Source: Roseovarius sp. MMSF_3359 | GTDB taxonomy: Bacteria > Pseudomonadota > Alphaproteobacteria > Rhodobacterales > Rhodobacteraceae | Length of the DNA: 64,000 bases | Direction: 5' to 3' | NCBI RefSeq assembly: GCF_030733385.1 | Contig: NZ_JASHJC010000003.1 | Coordinates: 124,001-188,000, forward strand | In this document: positions 24,359 through 33,758 of the stretch, one piece after another | How the letters are laid out: each line of letters opens with the position of its first letter | Position numbering within the stretch: position 1 is the stretch's first letter | Notes under the pieces: model-generated | Seen by the model: only the letters and a program-made list of their open reading frames with translations | Databases searched by the model: none | What the model was told of the DNA's origin: nothing | Position numbers and translations under genes: made by a program

Positions 24359-26656
24359 TCAATCCGCCGCCTCGAACTGGCTCAACTGCTCTGCCAACAC
24401 CTTGGCAAGCTCCGCCGGGGGGCACGGCTTCTGCACCAAGGGCGCGACAACCGACCCCATCTCGGCCGTTGTAAACCCGGTATAACCCGACATGTAAACG
24501 ATCGGCACATTGGGGCGTATGTCGCGAACGCGCTTGGCCAACTCGAACCCGCCGATTCCGCCGGGCATGACGATATCGGTCAGCATCAGGTCAAACGCCT
24601 GTCCGCCTTCAACGAGATCCAACGCCTCCTGGCCGGATCTGGCCACGACGATGTTAAAGCCTAATTCGCCGAGCAGTTCCTGCATCATCTGCAACAGGCT
24701 CTCCTCGTCCTCGACAACCAGGATTTGCTGACCATCACCGCGCGAAATCGGCAGGCGCGTCATCGGCTTTTCACGTTCGTTGTCGATGGTACCCCGCGGC
24801 AGGATGAGGCGAATGGTCGTCCCGAACCCGAGTTCGGAGTAAATCCGCAATTCGCCATCGGATTGCTGAATGAAACCATAGACCATGGACAGCCCAAGAC
24901 CCGTGCCGGAATTCGTATCCTTGGTGGTGAAAAACGGGTCAATCGCGCGCATCTTGACCGCGTCGGGCATGCCCGGGCCATCGTCGGTGACCGAAATTTC
25001 GACATAGCGATAGGCGCGTTCATCATCGCGGGCCTGGTCCCGGGCGTGTTCCTCGCGCATGCCCTGCGCGATGTAGGATTGCTGATCCTGGCGGCGCATT
25101 TCGAGATCGGCGTCGACCTCGTCAATGGCCCGCGCCTTGACCACGATTCGGCTCCCCTTGCCGCTGCGCATGATGGCGTCGCGGCTGTTGAGCGTCAGGT
25201 TGAGCAGGGCGTTGTCGAGCTGCCCATGGTCACAATGCACAAGCAGTTCCGGGTCAGGCGGCAAAAACGTAAGCTCAACCGTTTCTTCGATGGTCGGACG
25301 CGCCAGCGCCTCGAACTCCGCGAAGCTCTCGACAAGGGACCGGGACCGGGTGAGGCCGGGTTGGCGCTTGGCAAAGGCCAGAAGCCTGCCGGTCAGCTCC
25401 CTGCCCCGCTCAACCGCGCCAATCGCGGTGTTGAGCACCCTGTCGGAGCGTTCGGAGATGTTGTCCGAGCGTGTCAGTTGCATCGCGTAAAGGATGGTGG
25501 CGAGGAGATTGTTGAAATCATGCGCAATACCCCCGGTTAGCTGCCCAAGCGCATCAAGCCGCCCTTTGCGTTCCACCTGCTGCCGGTTCCTTTCAAGCTG
25601 CGAGACGTCGTCAAGAACAACCACGGACCGCAGCCTGTTGGACGGGTCATCCACCACCGCACTCGAGACGCGGACGTAACGGTTTTCCTTGCTGTTGCGG
25701 CTGGTCATAAGGTGGGTTTCGCCGGTGAGTGTCTGACCGGCCAGCGCGCGGTTCACTGGGTCTGAAGAGGCATCAAGCGGATGCAGGTCAACGACATGCA
25801 GAAACTTGATCTCCTTGGGCCATTTGAAGGGCGTCGGCTCCGATTTGCCGCCAAGCATGTGGCGCGCGGCAGGGTTGATCACCTCGACCGTGCCGTCATG
25901 GTCAAGACCGATGATCCCGTTGACGGTGGTGTCCAGGACCGCCCGCAACTGTTCGGACGTGGCGCTCAGGTCGCGGCGAATATCGCCAAACCGCTGCCGC
26001 GTGACATTCACCGCCGACACAACGGATTCCAGGTCGTTTTCCTCTTGCGGCTTGTTGGTTTCCAGCGCCAGGTCAGTGTCGCGCGTCAGCCAGTCCGCCT
26101 TGGAGACATAATCCCCGATGACGCGCAGATGACGGCTCACCAGGTGGTTGAAAATCACCAGGATTGCAATCGAGGCGAGACCCGTTTTGGCCATGTTCGA
26201 CAGGAAGACCACAAGGATCTGCGCGTAGATATTCGACCAGATCCGCGCGCGGCTCAGCCCCAGTTCCAGCGTGCCCACACGGGTTTCGCCATTGACCGGA
26301 TCGGGATGCACCAGGTCGATGACGCCGGTCCTCAACTCCAGGCCGGCCGGCGTCTCTCCTCTCTCCCAAACGCGCCCGGCATCCGCCGAGAGTTTCAGAT
26401 AGGCCACATCGGCCTGCGCATGAACACCATTGAGGACAAGATCAACCTGCCGGTCGTCAAAGGACCACAGCGCATTGCTGAGGCTGCGGCCATAGCCCCG
26501 CTCAATGTCCCCGGTGATCTCCTGCAGGGCTTCGTCCTGCTGCCGGAACGCCAGGTAAAGCTGCACCGAGGTCGCGAGCGCCGACAGGATCGTGCTGCAG
26601 AGCAAGACCGCGACGAGCAACCTGAGGGCCAGAAGGTTGTTGAACTTCCTCGACAT
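24359..26656 (-). CDS. hybrid sensor histidine kinase
   Basis: The product has 765 residues. Helix 1 spans about 11-36, followed by a periplasmic sensor domain of about 105 residues and helix 2 (about 144-172). A PAS-like domain runs from about 235 to 350 (LDTTVNGIIGLDHDGTVEVIN). The dimerisation domain has GGIAHDFNNLLATI with phospho-acceptor His379 (NtrB-like HDFNN type). The ATPase domain runs about 430-625 with DDGPGM and GTGLGLSMVYGF, and a C-terminal receiver (about 644-765) carries Asp694. Phosphotransfer probably continues to the lone receiver protein. The gene follows a periplasmic binding-protein gene by only 9 bp. Confidence 0.9.
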   Translation of the reverse strand: MSRKFNNLLALRLLVAVLLCSTILSALATSVQLYLAFRQQDEALQEITGDIERGYGRSLSNALWSFDDRQVDLVLNGVHAQADVAYLKLSADAGRVWERGETPAGLELRTGVIDLVHPDPVNGETRVGTLELGLSRARIWSNIYAQILVVFLSNMAKTGLASIAILVIFNHLVSRHLRVIGDYVSKADWLTRDTDLALETNKPQEENDLESVVSAVNVTRQRFGDIRRDLSATSEQLRAVLDTTVNGIIGLDHDGTVEVINPAARHMLGGKSEPTPFKWPKEIKFLHVVDLHPLDASSDPVNRALAGQTLTGETHLMTSRNSKENRYVRVSSAVVDDPSNRLRSVVVLDDVSQLERNRQQVERKGRLDALGQLTGGIAHDFNNLLATILYAMQLTRSDNISERSDRVLNTAIGAVERGRELTGRLLAFAKRQPGLTRSRSLVESFAEFEALARPTIEETVELTFLPPDPELLVHCDHGQLDNALLNLTLNSRDAIMRSGKGSRIVVKARAIDEVDADLEMRRQDQQSYIAQGMREEHARDQARDDERAYRYVEISVTDDGPGMPDAVKMRAIDPFFTTKDTNSGTGLGLSMVYGFIQQSDGELRIYSELGFGTTIRLILPRGTIDNEREKPMTRLPISRGDGQQILVVEDEESLLQMMQELLGELGFNIVVARSGQEALDLVEGGQAFDLMLTDIVMPGGIGGFELAKRVRDIRPNVPIVYMSGYTGFTTAEMGSVVAPLVQKPCPPAELAKVLAEQLSQFEAAD

Positions 26657-26665
26657 CGTAACGCC

Positions 26666-27439
26666 CTAATTCACCCCGTGCTTCGCCAGCAAGTCCGCCA
26701 GGGACCCATCCGCTCGCATCTCGGCAAGCGTTCGATTGAAATCCGCAACGACCCTGAGGTGATCGGGTCGCGACAATGAGACCGCCATATGCACCTGCTG
26801 TGTGGCCAGCGGCGGATCCAGTACCTCTATCTGATCCATCAACGCAGGATCACCTCGGAGGATCGAGTGACGGACGACGTCAACGCTGTCGAGGGTCAGG
26901 TCAACCCGCCCGGCGGCCACCATCTGGAGCCCCTGAAACGTGGTTGTCACCTCGAACTTGTTAAGAAACCCCGCCGCGTCGAAGGCCGGTTCATAAAGGA
27001 ATCCCGCGCCTACCGCGATCGTGTAATCCGTCAGGGATTGAAGCCCGTCATATCGGGCATCGCCCCCCGTCTTTTGCACAAACCGGATTTCCGTGTCGTA
27101 GAACGGATCGGAGTAGTGGACGAATTCCTGCATCTCGGCATCGAGGAAAAGGCTGGTCACGATATCGTATTCGGCGGTCTTCGCGCCGTGCACGATCCGC
27201 GGCCATGGAAGGATGGCGGCCTCAACCTCATACCCCGCGCGGGTCAGAACCGACTTGGTGACATCCATCGCGATGCCCAATTCAGGCAGGTCGCCCCCCG
27301 AAAAGGGCGGCCATTCATCCGCAACAAGGGTAAGCGGCTCCTGCGCGGTGGCTGGTGGCACCACCAACAACCACAGCGCAGCCCCAAGGACGACATTCTT
27401 CAGCACCGACAGCAAGTGTTTTCCAATCCCGTAATTCAC
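26666..27439 (-). CDS. periplasmic solute-binding protein (SBP_bac_3/HisJ-type), orphan
   Basis: The product has 257 residues from GTG 27439. A signal peptide ends near ATAQ (about residue 33). The mature domain opens LTLVADEWPPFSGGDLPELGIAMDVTKSVL, a family-3 solute-binding pattern, and continues with DIVTSLFLD and VHYSDPFYDTEIRFV segments. No permease or ATPase gene is adjacent. Instead it precedes a hybrid histidine kinase by 9 bp on the same strand, so it may present a ligand to that kinase's periplasmic domain rather than to a transporter. The ligand is unknown. Confidence 0.82.
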   Translation of the reverse strand: MNYGIGKHLLSVLKNVVLGAALWLLVVPPATAQEPLTLVADEWPPFSGGDLPELGIAMDVTKSVLTRAGYEVEAAILPWPRIVHGAKTAEYDIVTSLFLDAEMQEFVHYSDPFYDTEIRFVQKTGGDARYDGLQSLTDYTIAVGAGFLYEPAFDAAGFLNKFEVTTTFQGLQMVAAGRVDLTLDSVDVVRHSILRGDPALMDQIEVLDPPLATQQVHMAVSLSRPDHLRVVADFNRTLAEMRADGSLADLLAKHGVN

Positions 27440-27580
27440 CAGTCAAATGAGCTGCGGCAATGATCGAATCGCCACATTTTTCGAAATAGCATAGCTTCGC
27501 GATTTCTACCTTAGGGTGTTATTAACAAATTTTAAAGGATCGCTTGGGTTGCGCTGCTCGCCCGGCTCCAGCAGCCTGCA

Positions 27581-27973
27581 TCAGCTCGATGTATCGGCCT
27601 CGGCAAGCTCGCGATCTTCTTCCGGCACGTTGTAGGTCGACCAGGTCCCGTCGCGGGGCGGTGACGGCGGCGTGTCGCAGGACCGTTTATGCATGTTCAC
27701 CTTGGCAATGAAGTTGGCGGAAATCGGTGCCGTGACGAAGAGGAACGCCATGATCAGCAACTCGTGCATGGAACCCTCACCATAGGTGTAGGAGTGGATC
27801 ATCGACGCCAGGAGAAGCGAGCCGACACCCACGGTGCCAACCTTTGTCGGCGCGTGCAGGCGGGTCATGGAATCGTTGAATTTCAACAGCCCGATCGAGC
27901 CGACCAGCGAAAAGATCGCGCCGACGAAGAGGCAGATGGCAACGGCAAAGGTGGCTATCACGTCCATACTCAT
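27581..27973 (-). CDS. mnhG: Na+/H+ (or K+/H+) antiporter subunit G
   Basis: The product has 130 residues. Three transmembrane helices (about 5-30, 45-62 and 70-95) and the motif GLLKFNDSMTRLHAPTKVGTVG typical of MnhG/PhaG/MrpG are visible. The hydrophilic C-terminal tail of about 35 residues is longer than usual. It is the last gene of the mnh operon, and its start overlaps the mnhF stop by four bases. It is a subunit of the multi-component monovalent cation/proton antiporter in the inner membrane. Confidence 0.9.
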   Translation of the reverse strand: MSMDVIATFAVAICLFVGAIFSLVGSIGLLKFNDSMTRLHAPTKVGTVGVGSLLLASMIHSYTYGEGSMHELLIMAFLFVTAPISANFIAKVNMHKRSCDTPPSPPRDGTWSTYNVPEEDRELAEADTSS

Positions 27974-28257
27974 TCGATGATATCCCCCCTCAGAACGAAG
28001 CGCGCATATGCCACGGTCGAGACGAAACCCAGCATGGCGATGATAAGGGAAACCTCGAAATAGATCCGGCTGCCCTGCGCCACGCCCAAGAGGACAATCA
28101 TGCCGATTGCATTGACCACCATCGTATCGAGCGCAAGGATCCGGTCGCCCGTATCAGGGCCGATGATGAGGCGGATCATCGCCATGATCTGTGCCACACC
28201 GATCGCAACGAAGGCGACAATAAGGGCAATGTTCATCAGGTCTGATGCGAAGCTCAT
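27970..28257 (-). CDS. mnhF: Na+/H+ antiporter subunit F
   Basis: The product has 95 residues with three hydrophobic helices. The segment IIGPDTGDRILALDTMVVNAIGM is the MnhF/PhaF signature (short loop with Asp-Arg-Ile-Leu-Ala-Leu-Asp). It overlaps both mnhE and mnhG by four bases, so translation is coupled. It is a small inner-membrane subunit needed for antiporter activity. Confidence 0.92.
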   Translation of the reverse strand: MSFASDLMNIALIVAFVAIGVAQIMAMIRLIIGPDTGDRILALDTMVVNAIGMIVLLGVAQGSRIYFEVSLIIAMLGFVSTVAYARFVLRGDIIE

Positions 28258-28754
28258 ACGAATATCCCCTTCAAGCGGCGCTCATAACGCTCCTTGATCT
28301 GATCACGCACCGCGTCGGGATCATCGGTATCAAGGGCGTGGACCAGCAGGCTGTGCCCCTCGTCGGACAGGTCCGCAGAAACCGTTCCGGGGGTCAGCGT
28401 GATGGTCCCGGCCAGGACCGAGATCGCCTCGGGCTGGACCAGGTCCAATGGCACGACGACCCAGGCGGGGCGCAGTTTGGAATTAGGCCGGGTCAGGACG
28501 ATCCAGGCCACCTGCACATTGGCCACGAGGATATCCCACAGCACGATCACCATATACGACACCATGCGCGTCAGCCGGATGCCCTGTGGCCGGTCGGGCC
28601 ACCAACTGGCGGTGGCCCGCGGGATGATGATCCCGAGGATCAGGCCAAACACGACCATCCCGGCGGAGACCTGATTTTGCAGCAGGATCCAGACGACAGC
28701 CAACAGGAGGGTCAGGAAAGGGTGTGGCAACAGCCAATGGAAGATCTTCACCAT
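28254..28754 (-). CDS. mnhE: Na+/H+ antiporter subunit E
   Basis: The product has 166 residues. ATG 28754 (MVKIFHWLL) lies next to the mnhD stop (28756); a longer in-frame start would overlap mnhD by 74 bp. N-terminal helices (about 8-40 and 52-85) precede a cytosolic domain with the conserved pattern ITLTPGTVSADLSDEGHSLLVHALD (about 112-136), diagnostic for MnhE/PhaE. It is coupled to mnhF by a four-base overlap. Confidence 0.92.
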   Translation of the reverse strand: MVKIFHWLLPHPFLTLLLAVVWILLQNQVSAGMVVFGLILGIIIPRATASWWPDRPQGIRLTRMVSYMVIVLWDILVANVQVAWIVLTRPNSKLRPAWVVVPLDLVQPEAISVLAGTITLTPGTVSADLSDEGHSLLVHALDTDDPDAVRDQIKERYERRLKGIFV

Positions 28755-28755
28755 G

Positions 28756-30297
28756 TCAGTGGTCCTCCTTCGGAATACTGAGCTTGCCGGGCGAGTCGAG
28801 CACGGTCGAGATATAGGGCTCTGGCGCAAAAAGCTGCGCGGAAAGCGCGTTCATATAGGCCTGGACAGGCCCGGCGAAAACCGTGTGCGCGATCAGCAAC
28901 GCAATCAGCCCGCCGACGGCGACATAGGACAGGGTCGAGGGTCGGGCCTCGAGCTCCGCATCTTCGGAATGGGGGATGCTTTCGGCCTTCCAAAACACCG
29001 TGCTGCCCGCGCGGGCGAACCCGACGACACTCACGAGGCTGGCGCTGAGGATTACGGCCCAGGTCCAGACCATCAGCGGCGAGGTAAAGGCGGCATCGAG
29101 GATGAGCAGTTTGCCCAGGAACCCCGACAGCGGCGGCAGGCCGGTCATCGCAATGGCGCCAACGAAGAAAAGCCCGGCTGTCATCGCTGCACCCGAAACC
29201 GGCGGGGCCGCGGTCAATTGCAGATCACCGCGTCCTGCCCGGGCCAGATCGACGATCAGGAAAAGCGCCGCCGCCGCGAAGGTCGAATGGATGATGTAGT
29301 AAAGCGCCGCGGCAATCCCCTCGGGCGTGAAGAGCGAGATGGACACCATCACCATACCCATCGACCCGATCACCGCAAAGGCCACGAGGCGGTTGAGTTG
29401 CCGCGCGGCGAGAACACCCACCATGCCAATGGCCAGCGAGATCAGCGCCGCGGGCAGGAGCCACAGGCCCTGTAACCCGGCGGTCACCTCAAGATCCGGC
29501 GGGAAGATCATCGTGTAGACCCGGATGATCGCATAGGCCCCCACCTTGGTCATGATCGCAAAAAGGGCCGCCACCGGGGCGGGCGCCTCGGCATAGCTCG
29601 ACGGGAGCCAGAAATGCAGCGGCACCACCGCGGCCTTGATCGCAAACACCAGCAGCAGGAGTACGGCCGCCACGCGAATGCCGACTGTAGCCTCCGGGTC
29701 AATGAGCGTCACCCGCTGCGCCAGGTCCGCCATGTTGAGCGTCCCGGTCTCGGCATAGATCGAGCCGAGCGCGAAGAGGAATAGGGTCGATCCCAGCAGG
29801 TTGAAGAGCACATATTGCACCCCTGCCCTCAGCCGCACATTGCCGCCGGAATGGATCATCAGACCGTAGGAAGCGATCAGCAGAACCTCGAAGAAAACAA
29901 AGAGGTTGAAGAGGTCACCGGTCAGGAACGCGCCCATGATCCCCATGAGCTGAAACTGGAAAAGCGCATGAAAATGCCGCCCCCGCTCGTCCCAGCCGGA
30001 ACCGATCGAAAAGAGCAGCACGAAGAGCGCCAGCACCGCCGTCAGAAGGATCATCATCGTCGACAACCGGTCCCCGACCACGACGATACCAAAGGGCGCG
30101 GCCCAGTCGCCCAGACGATAGAGGAGGACCGTGCCATCGGACGTCTGCCAGGCCAGGCCAGCAGTGATCGCGATCAGCGCCGAGACGCCTGCAACAGAGA
30201 AAACCCGTTGAATGCCAATGTGGTAGCGTGCGGCCAGCACGATGAACGGCGCGAGGATCGCGGGCAGGACGACGGGCATGATGATCCAATGGGTCAT
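28756..30297 (-). CDS. mnhD: Na+/H+ antiporter subunit D (NuoN-like)
   Basis: The product has 513 residues with about 14 transmembrane helices of the proton-translocating NuoL/M/N type. Typical segments are FNLFVFFEVLLIASYGLMIHSG (conserved Glu in helix 5), AVVPLHFWLPSSYAEAPAPVAALFA (Lys and His of the antiporter core) and GLPPLSGFLGK. It starts inside mnhC (ATGA overlap). With the AB subunit it forms the ion-translocating part of the complex. Confidence 0.93.
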   Translation of the reverse strand: MTHWIIMPVVLPAILAPFIVLAARYHIGIQRVFSVAGVSALIAITAGLAWQTSDGTVLLYRLGDWAAPFGIVVVGDRLSTMMILLTAVLALFVLLFSIGSGWDERGRHFHALFQFQLMGIMGAFLTGDLFNLFVFFEVLLIASYGLMIHSGGNVRLRAGVQYVLFNLLGSTLFLFALGSIYAETGTLNMADLAQRVTLIDPEATVGIRVAAVLLLLVFAIKAAVVPLHFWLPSSYAEAPAPVAALFAIMTKVGAYAIIRVYTMIFPPDLEVTAGLQGLWLLPAALISLAIGMVGVLAARQLNRLVAFAVIGSMGMVMVSISLFTPEGIAAALYYIIHSTFAAAALFLIVDLARAGRGDLQLTAAPPVSGAAMTAGLFFVGAIAMTGLPPLSGFLGKLLILDAAFTSPLMVWTWAVILSASLVSVVGFARAGSTVFWKAESIPHSEDAELEARPSTLSYVAVGGLIALLIAHTVFAGPVQAYMNALSAQLFAPEPYISTVLDSPGKLSIPKEDH

Positions 30298-30662
30298 GTC
30301 GCGTCCTCCGCCACGGGTTCGGGTTCCGGGTCACCCGGCGGGATCTGATCATCCACATTGTCGTCCCCGGCGCCCAGGTAGGCGCCCAACGCGATCATCA
30401 CGATCACCGCGGTCATCCCGAAGGAAATCACGATGGCCGTCAGGACCAGCGCCTGAGGCAGCGGGTCGGTATAGGCCTCGGCCCCTTTGATCAGGATGGG
30501 CGATGCCCCGACGGTCAGGCGTCCCGACGCGAAGAGAAAAACGTTGACTGCATAGGTCAGGAGCGACATCCCAAGGATCACCGGGAAGGTGCGCAGGCGC
30601 ATCACAAGGTAAAGACCTGCGGCCGTCATAATGCCGATGGCAGAGGCGACAAGCAGTTCCAT
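30294..30662 (-). CDS. mnhC: Na+/H+ antiporter subunit C (NuoK-like)
   Basis: The product has 122 residues. ATG 30662 (MELLVASAIG) directly follows the mnhAB stop (30664); an upstream in-frame start would lie inside mnhAB. Three transmembrane helices are present, and the segment DPLPQALVLTAIVISFGMTAVIV is the NuoK/MnhC signature. A Pro/Glu/Asp-rich tail of about 20 residues ends the protein. It overlaps mnhD by four bases. Confidence 0.93.
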   Translation of the reverse strand: MELLVASAIGIMTAAGLYLVMRLRTFPVILGMSLLTYAVNVFLFASGRLTVGASPILIKGAEAYTDPLPQALVLTAIVISFGMTAVIVMIALGAYLGAGDDNVDDQIPPGDPEPEPVAEDAT

Positions 30663-30663
30663 A

Positions 30664-33543
30664 TTACACCTCCCCCCCTGCTGGTTTTTGTGCTGTATCG
30701 GGCGCCTTGTTCCGCGACGGGTCGATATCCATCGCATGTTCGCTGTCCCTGACATGGGCCCGCCGCGCCAGCCGTGAGAAACTCTCCAGCGACAGCATCA
30801 CCGCGCCGACCACCGCCAGGAACACGCCCAGGTCAAAGGCGGCCGCCGTGGCCAGTTCGAACTTGTCGAAGGGCGGAATGCGGACATAGGTGAAATCCGA
30901 GGTCAGAAACGGTTTGCTCACAAACCAAGACCCGATCCCGGTGAGACCCGCGACGAGAACCCCGGCACCGATGATCCCGTGATAGGGATACCGAAGCCGC
31001 GCCGAAGCCCAGCTGAACCCGCTGGCCATGTATTGCATCACGACACCAATCGACACGATCAGCCCCGCGATGAACCCGCCGCCCGGTTCGTTATGGCCGC
31101 GCAGGAAGATGTAGAAACCGACCATCATCACCACCGGCATCATCACCCGGGTCAGAACCACCATCATCATCGGGTGCATGTCCCCCGCGCGCGGCTGATC
31201 CGGCTTGCGGTTCAGAAGGCGCGCGCGAACCGGGCCGGAAAGCAGCGTTTCGGTCAGCGCGTAGATGAGGAGCGCCGCGATGCCGAGGACGATGATCTCG
31301 CCAAAGGTGTCAAAGCCCCGGAAGTCCACAAGGATGACGTTTACCACGTTGGTCCCGCCGCCGCCCTTGTAGGAATTGGCCAGGTGGAATTCGGAAATCG
31401 ACGGCGCGATGAAATCCCTCAGCAGGTAGTGATACGAAAGGCCCGCCGCCGCCACGCCGCCGGCAATGGCAATCGCCCCGTCACGGGTTCGCCGCAAGAC
31501 GGAGCTTTCGATGGGGGTCCGGTTGGGCAGGAAGTTCAGCGCCAGAAGCAGCAGGATCGCGGTAACCACCTCGACGGTGATCTGCGTCATCGCAAGATCC
31601 GGCGCGCTGAAGAAGACGAAACCGATCGACACCATGAGGCCCACGATCCCGATCAGGATGAGCGACAGAAGCCGGTTGCGGTGCAAGAAGACCAACCCGC
31701 CGGTGGCCGCCACCAGCATGACCCAGCCCGCAATCGGCACCGCGCCCGCAGGCTGCAGCGCCCGGGTCATCTCGCCAACGGCGCCCGTGCCATAGGCATG
31801 CACACCCGCGGCAATCACCGTGACCGCCATGATCGCGCCGTACCGGCTGAAGGCGCCATCATGGAGGGGATGTATCAGGCGGCGCGCCAGTCCGACGGCG
31901 CCTTCGATGATGGCTTCGAAGATCACCTTGGCCTCGGGGCGCGGCGTCGCGTCCCAAAGGCGCAGGGCCGGACGGTAAATCGCCAGCAGGATCAGCCCGC
32001 CAACCACCGCGGCAATCGACATGTAAAGCGCAGGCACCAGACCGTGCCAGATCTTGATATATTTGACCTTGAGTTCCGCCGTACCGCCGATCACCGACTT
32101 CGCAACAAGGATCACGAAGTCCTGCACAAGGAAGGGGGCAACGCCGATCACGACGACCAGTACCACAAGAATGGCTGGCGGCAACCACATGCCGGGACCC
32201 GGGTCATGCGGATTGGCGGGATAGTCGTCGCGCACCGGACCGAGGAACACATGGCTGATGAAGCGGAAGCAGTAGGCCGCAGAGAAAAGCGACCCCAGGA
32301 CGGCCAGCGCCGGGACAAGCCAATGCGAGCCGAAGAGCATTGTGTGATGCGCCTCCTCCAGCATCATTTCTTTTGACAGGAACCCATTCAGAAGAGGAAT
32401 GCCCGCCATTGACAGCGCCGCCAGCGTGGCAATGACGAAGGTGACCGGCATCAGGCTGCGCAAGCCGCCCAATCGTCTAATGTCGCGCGTATGCGCCTCG
32501 TGGTCGATGATCCCCGCGGACATAAAGAGCGCGGCCTTGAAGGTCGCGTGGTTGAGGATGTGAAAGACAGCTGCAAAGGCACCAAAGGCCGTGCCCGTTC
32601 CCAGGAGCATGGTGATGAGGCCCAGATGGCTGACCGTGGAGAAGGCCAGAAGCGCCTTGAGATCATGTTTGAAGAGCGCGATGACCGCACCCAGGACCAT
32701 TGTGACAAGGCCCGCCGTGGTGACGATCATGAACCATTCCGGCGTACCCGACAGCACCGGCCACATCCGCGCCATGAGGAAGATCCCCGCCTTCACCATC
32801 GTCGCCGAGTGCAGGTAGGCCGACACCGGCGTTGGTGCGGCCATCGCGTGCGGCAACCAGAAGTGGAACGGGAACTGCGCCGATTTGGTGAAACACCCCA
32901 GCAGGATCAGCAGCAGCGCAGGCAGGTAGAGCGGCGAGGCCTGGATCAGCTCGCGGTTCTCCAGGATGACGCTCAGGTCATAGCTGCCGGCGATCTGCCC
33001 CAGGATCAGCATGCCACCGACCATCGCAAGCCCGCCCATACCCGTCACCGCCAGCGCCATCCGCGCGCCCTGACGCCCTTCGGGCAGGTGTTTCCAGTAG
33101 CCGATCAGCAGGAAGGACGACAGCGAGGTCAACTCCCAGAAAACCAGCAAAAGCAGGATGTTATCGCTCAGGACGATCCCAACCATCGCGCCCTGGAAGA
33201 GCAGCAGGTAGGTGAAGAACTCGCCCATATTGTCGTCGCGCGACAGGTAGTACCGGCCATAGGTGATGATGAGCATCCCGATGCCCAAAATCAGGCCGGC
33301 AAAGAAGAACCCGAGCCCGTCGAGCATCAGCGTGAAGTTCAGACCAAGCGACGGAAGCCAATCAACCCGCGCCAAGACAACGTCGCCGGCAAGCACCGCG
33401 GGCAGGTTCGTAAGCAGGCCCACGAAGGCCGCAAGCGAGACGATGAAAGTCACGCCCGCACAGGCCTGCCGTCCAGCAGAATTCATAAGACCCGGAAGAA
33501 GCGCGCCCAGAAACGGCAAGGCGACGATTAGGAAAAGTGACAC
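30664..33543 (-). CDS. mnhA: Na+/H+ antiporter fused subunit A-B
   Basis: The product has 959 residues. GTG 33543 follows AGGGGG. Residues about 1-780 are MnhA/MrpA, a NuoL-like channel with about 20 helices (motifs FWELTSLSSFLLIGYW, FPFHFWLPHAMAAPTPVSAYLHSATMVKAG, and the MnhA-specific FRGFDTFGEI near 752). Residues about 795-935 are MnhB, with FYIFLRGHNEPGGGFIAGL. The A-B fusion is common in proteobacterial Pha/Mnh systems. It heads the seven-function, six-gene operon ABCDEFG that exports Na+ or K+ for pH and salt homeostasis, fitting a marine bacterium. Confidence 0.93.
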   Translation of the reverse strand: MSLFLIVALPFLGALLPGLMNSAGRQACAGVTFIVSLAAFVGLLTNLPAVLAGDVVLARVDWLPSLGLNFTLMLDGLGFFFAGLILGIGMLIITYGRYYLSRDDNMGEFFTYLLLFQGAMVGIVLSDNILLLLVFWELTSLSSFLLIGYWKHLPEGRQGARMALAVTGMGGLAMVGGMLILGQIAGSYDLSVILENRELIQASPLYLPALLLILLGCFTKSAQFPFHFWLPHAMAAPTPVSAYLHSATMVKAGIFLMARMWPVLSGTPEWFMIVTTAGLVTMVLGAVIALFKHDLKALLAFSTVSHLGLITMLLGTGTAFGAFAAVFHILNHATFKAALFMSAGIIDHEAHTRDIRRLGGLRSLMPVTFVIATLAALSMAGIPLLNGFLSKEMMLEEAHHTMLFGSHWLVPALAVLGSLFSAAYCFRFISHVFLGPVRDDYPANPHDPGPGMWLPPAILVVLVVVIGVAPFLVQDFVILVAKSVIGGTAELKVKYIKIWHGLVPALYMSIAAVVGGLILLAIYRPALRLWDATPRPEAKVIFEAIIEGAVGLARRLIHPLHDGAFSRYGAIMAVTVIAAGVHAYGTGAVGEMTRALQPAGAVPIAGWVMLVAATGGLVFLHRNRLLSLILIGIVGLMVSIGFVFFSAPDLAMTQITVEVVTAILLLLALNFLPNRTPIESSVLRRTRDGAIAIAGGVAAAGLSYHYLLRDFIAPSISEFHLANSYKGGGGTNVVNVILVDFRGFDTFGEIIVLGIAALLIYALTETLLSGPVRARLLNRKPDQPRAGDMHPMMMVVLTRVMMPVVMMVGFYIFLRGHNEPGGGFIAGLIVSIGVVMQYMASGFSWASARLRYPYHGIIGAGVLVAGLTGIGSWFVSKPFLTSDFTYVRIPPFDKFELATAAAFDLGVFLAVVGAVMLSLESFSRLARRAHVRDSEHAMDIDPSRNKAPDTAQKPAGGEV

Positions 33544-33758
33544 ACGGCCCCCTGATTAAAGAACTTTGAGCATTCTTTGAATTCGATGCTCTTTGAAGAT
33601 AGTTCAGATATTCACCAAATAAACCGACAATTGAGTCGATTCGAAAGCGCCAATTTCATTTGCGCGGCCTCAAGGGGCGTGAACCGACCCGGAAACCGCG
33701 CGGATTGGGCGGCCCGGATCGTCAGCGCCGGCCATGATGGGCCTGCCTGCAAAGGCTC

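Noticed and set aside
27440-27580. CtrA box (TTAA-N7-TTAA) in the AT-rich spacer around 27524-27539
   Set aside because: The half-sites are spaced by six bases or carry mismatches, so it does not meet the consensus.
30979-32376. 465-codon open frame antisense to mnhA
   Set aside because: Same reason: a shadow frame of a well-conserved membrane protein gene.
32491-33531. 346-codon open frame antisense to mnhA
   Set aside because: Composition is dominated by Arg, Gln, His and Glu with no domain; MnhA on the other strand is unambiguous.
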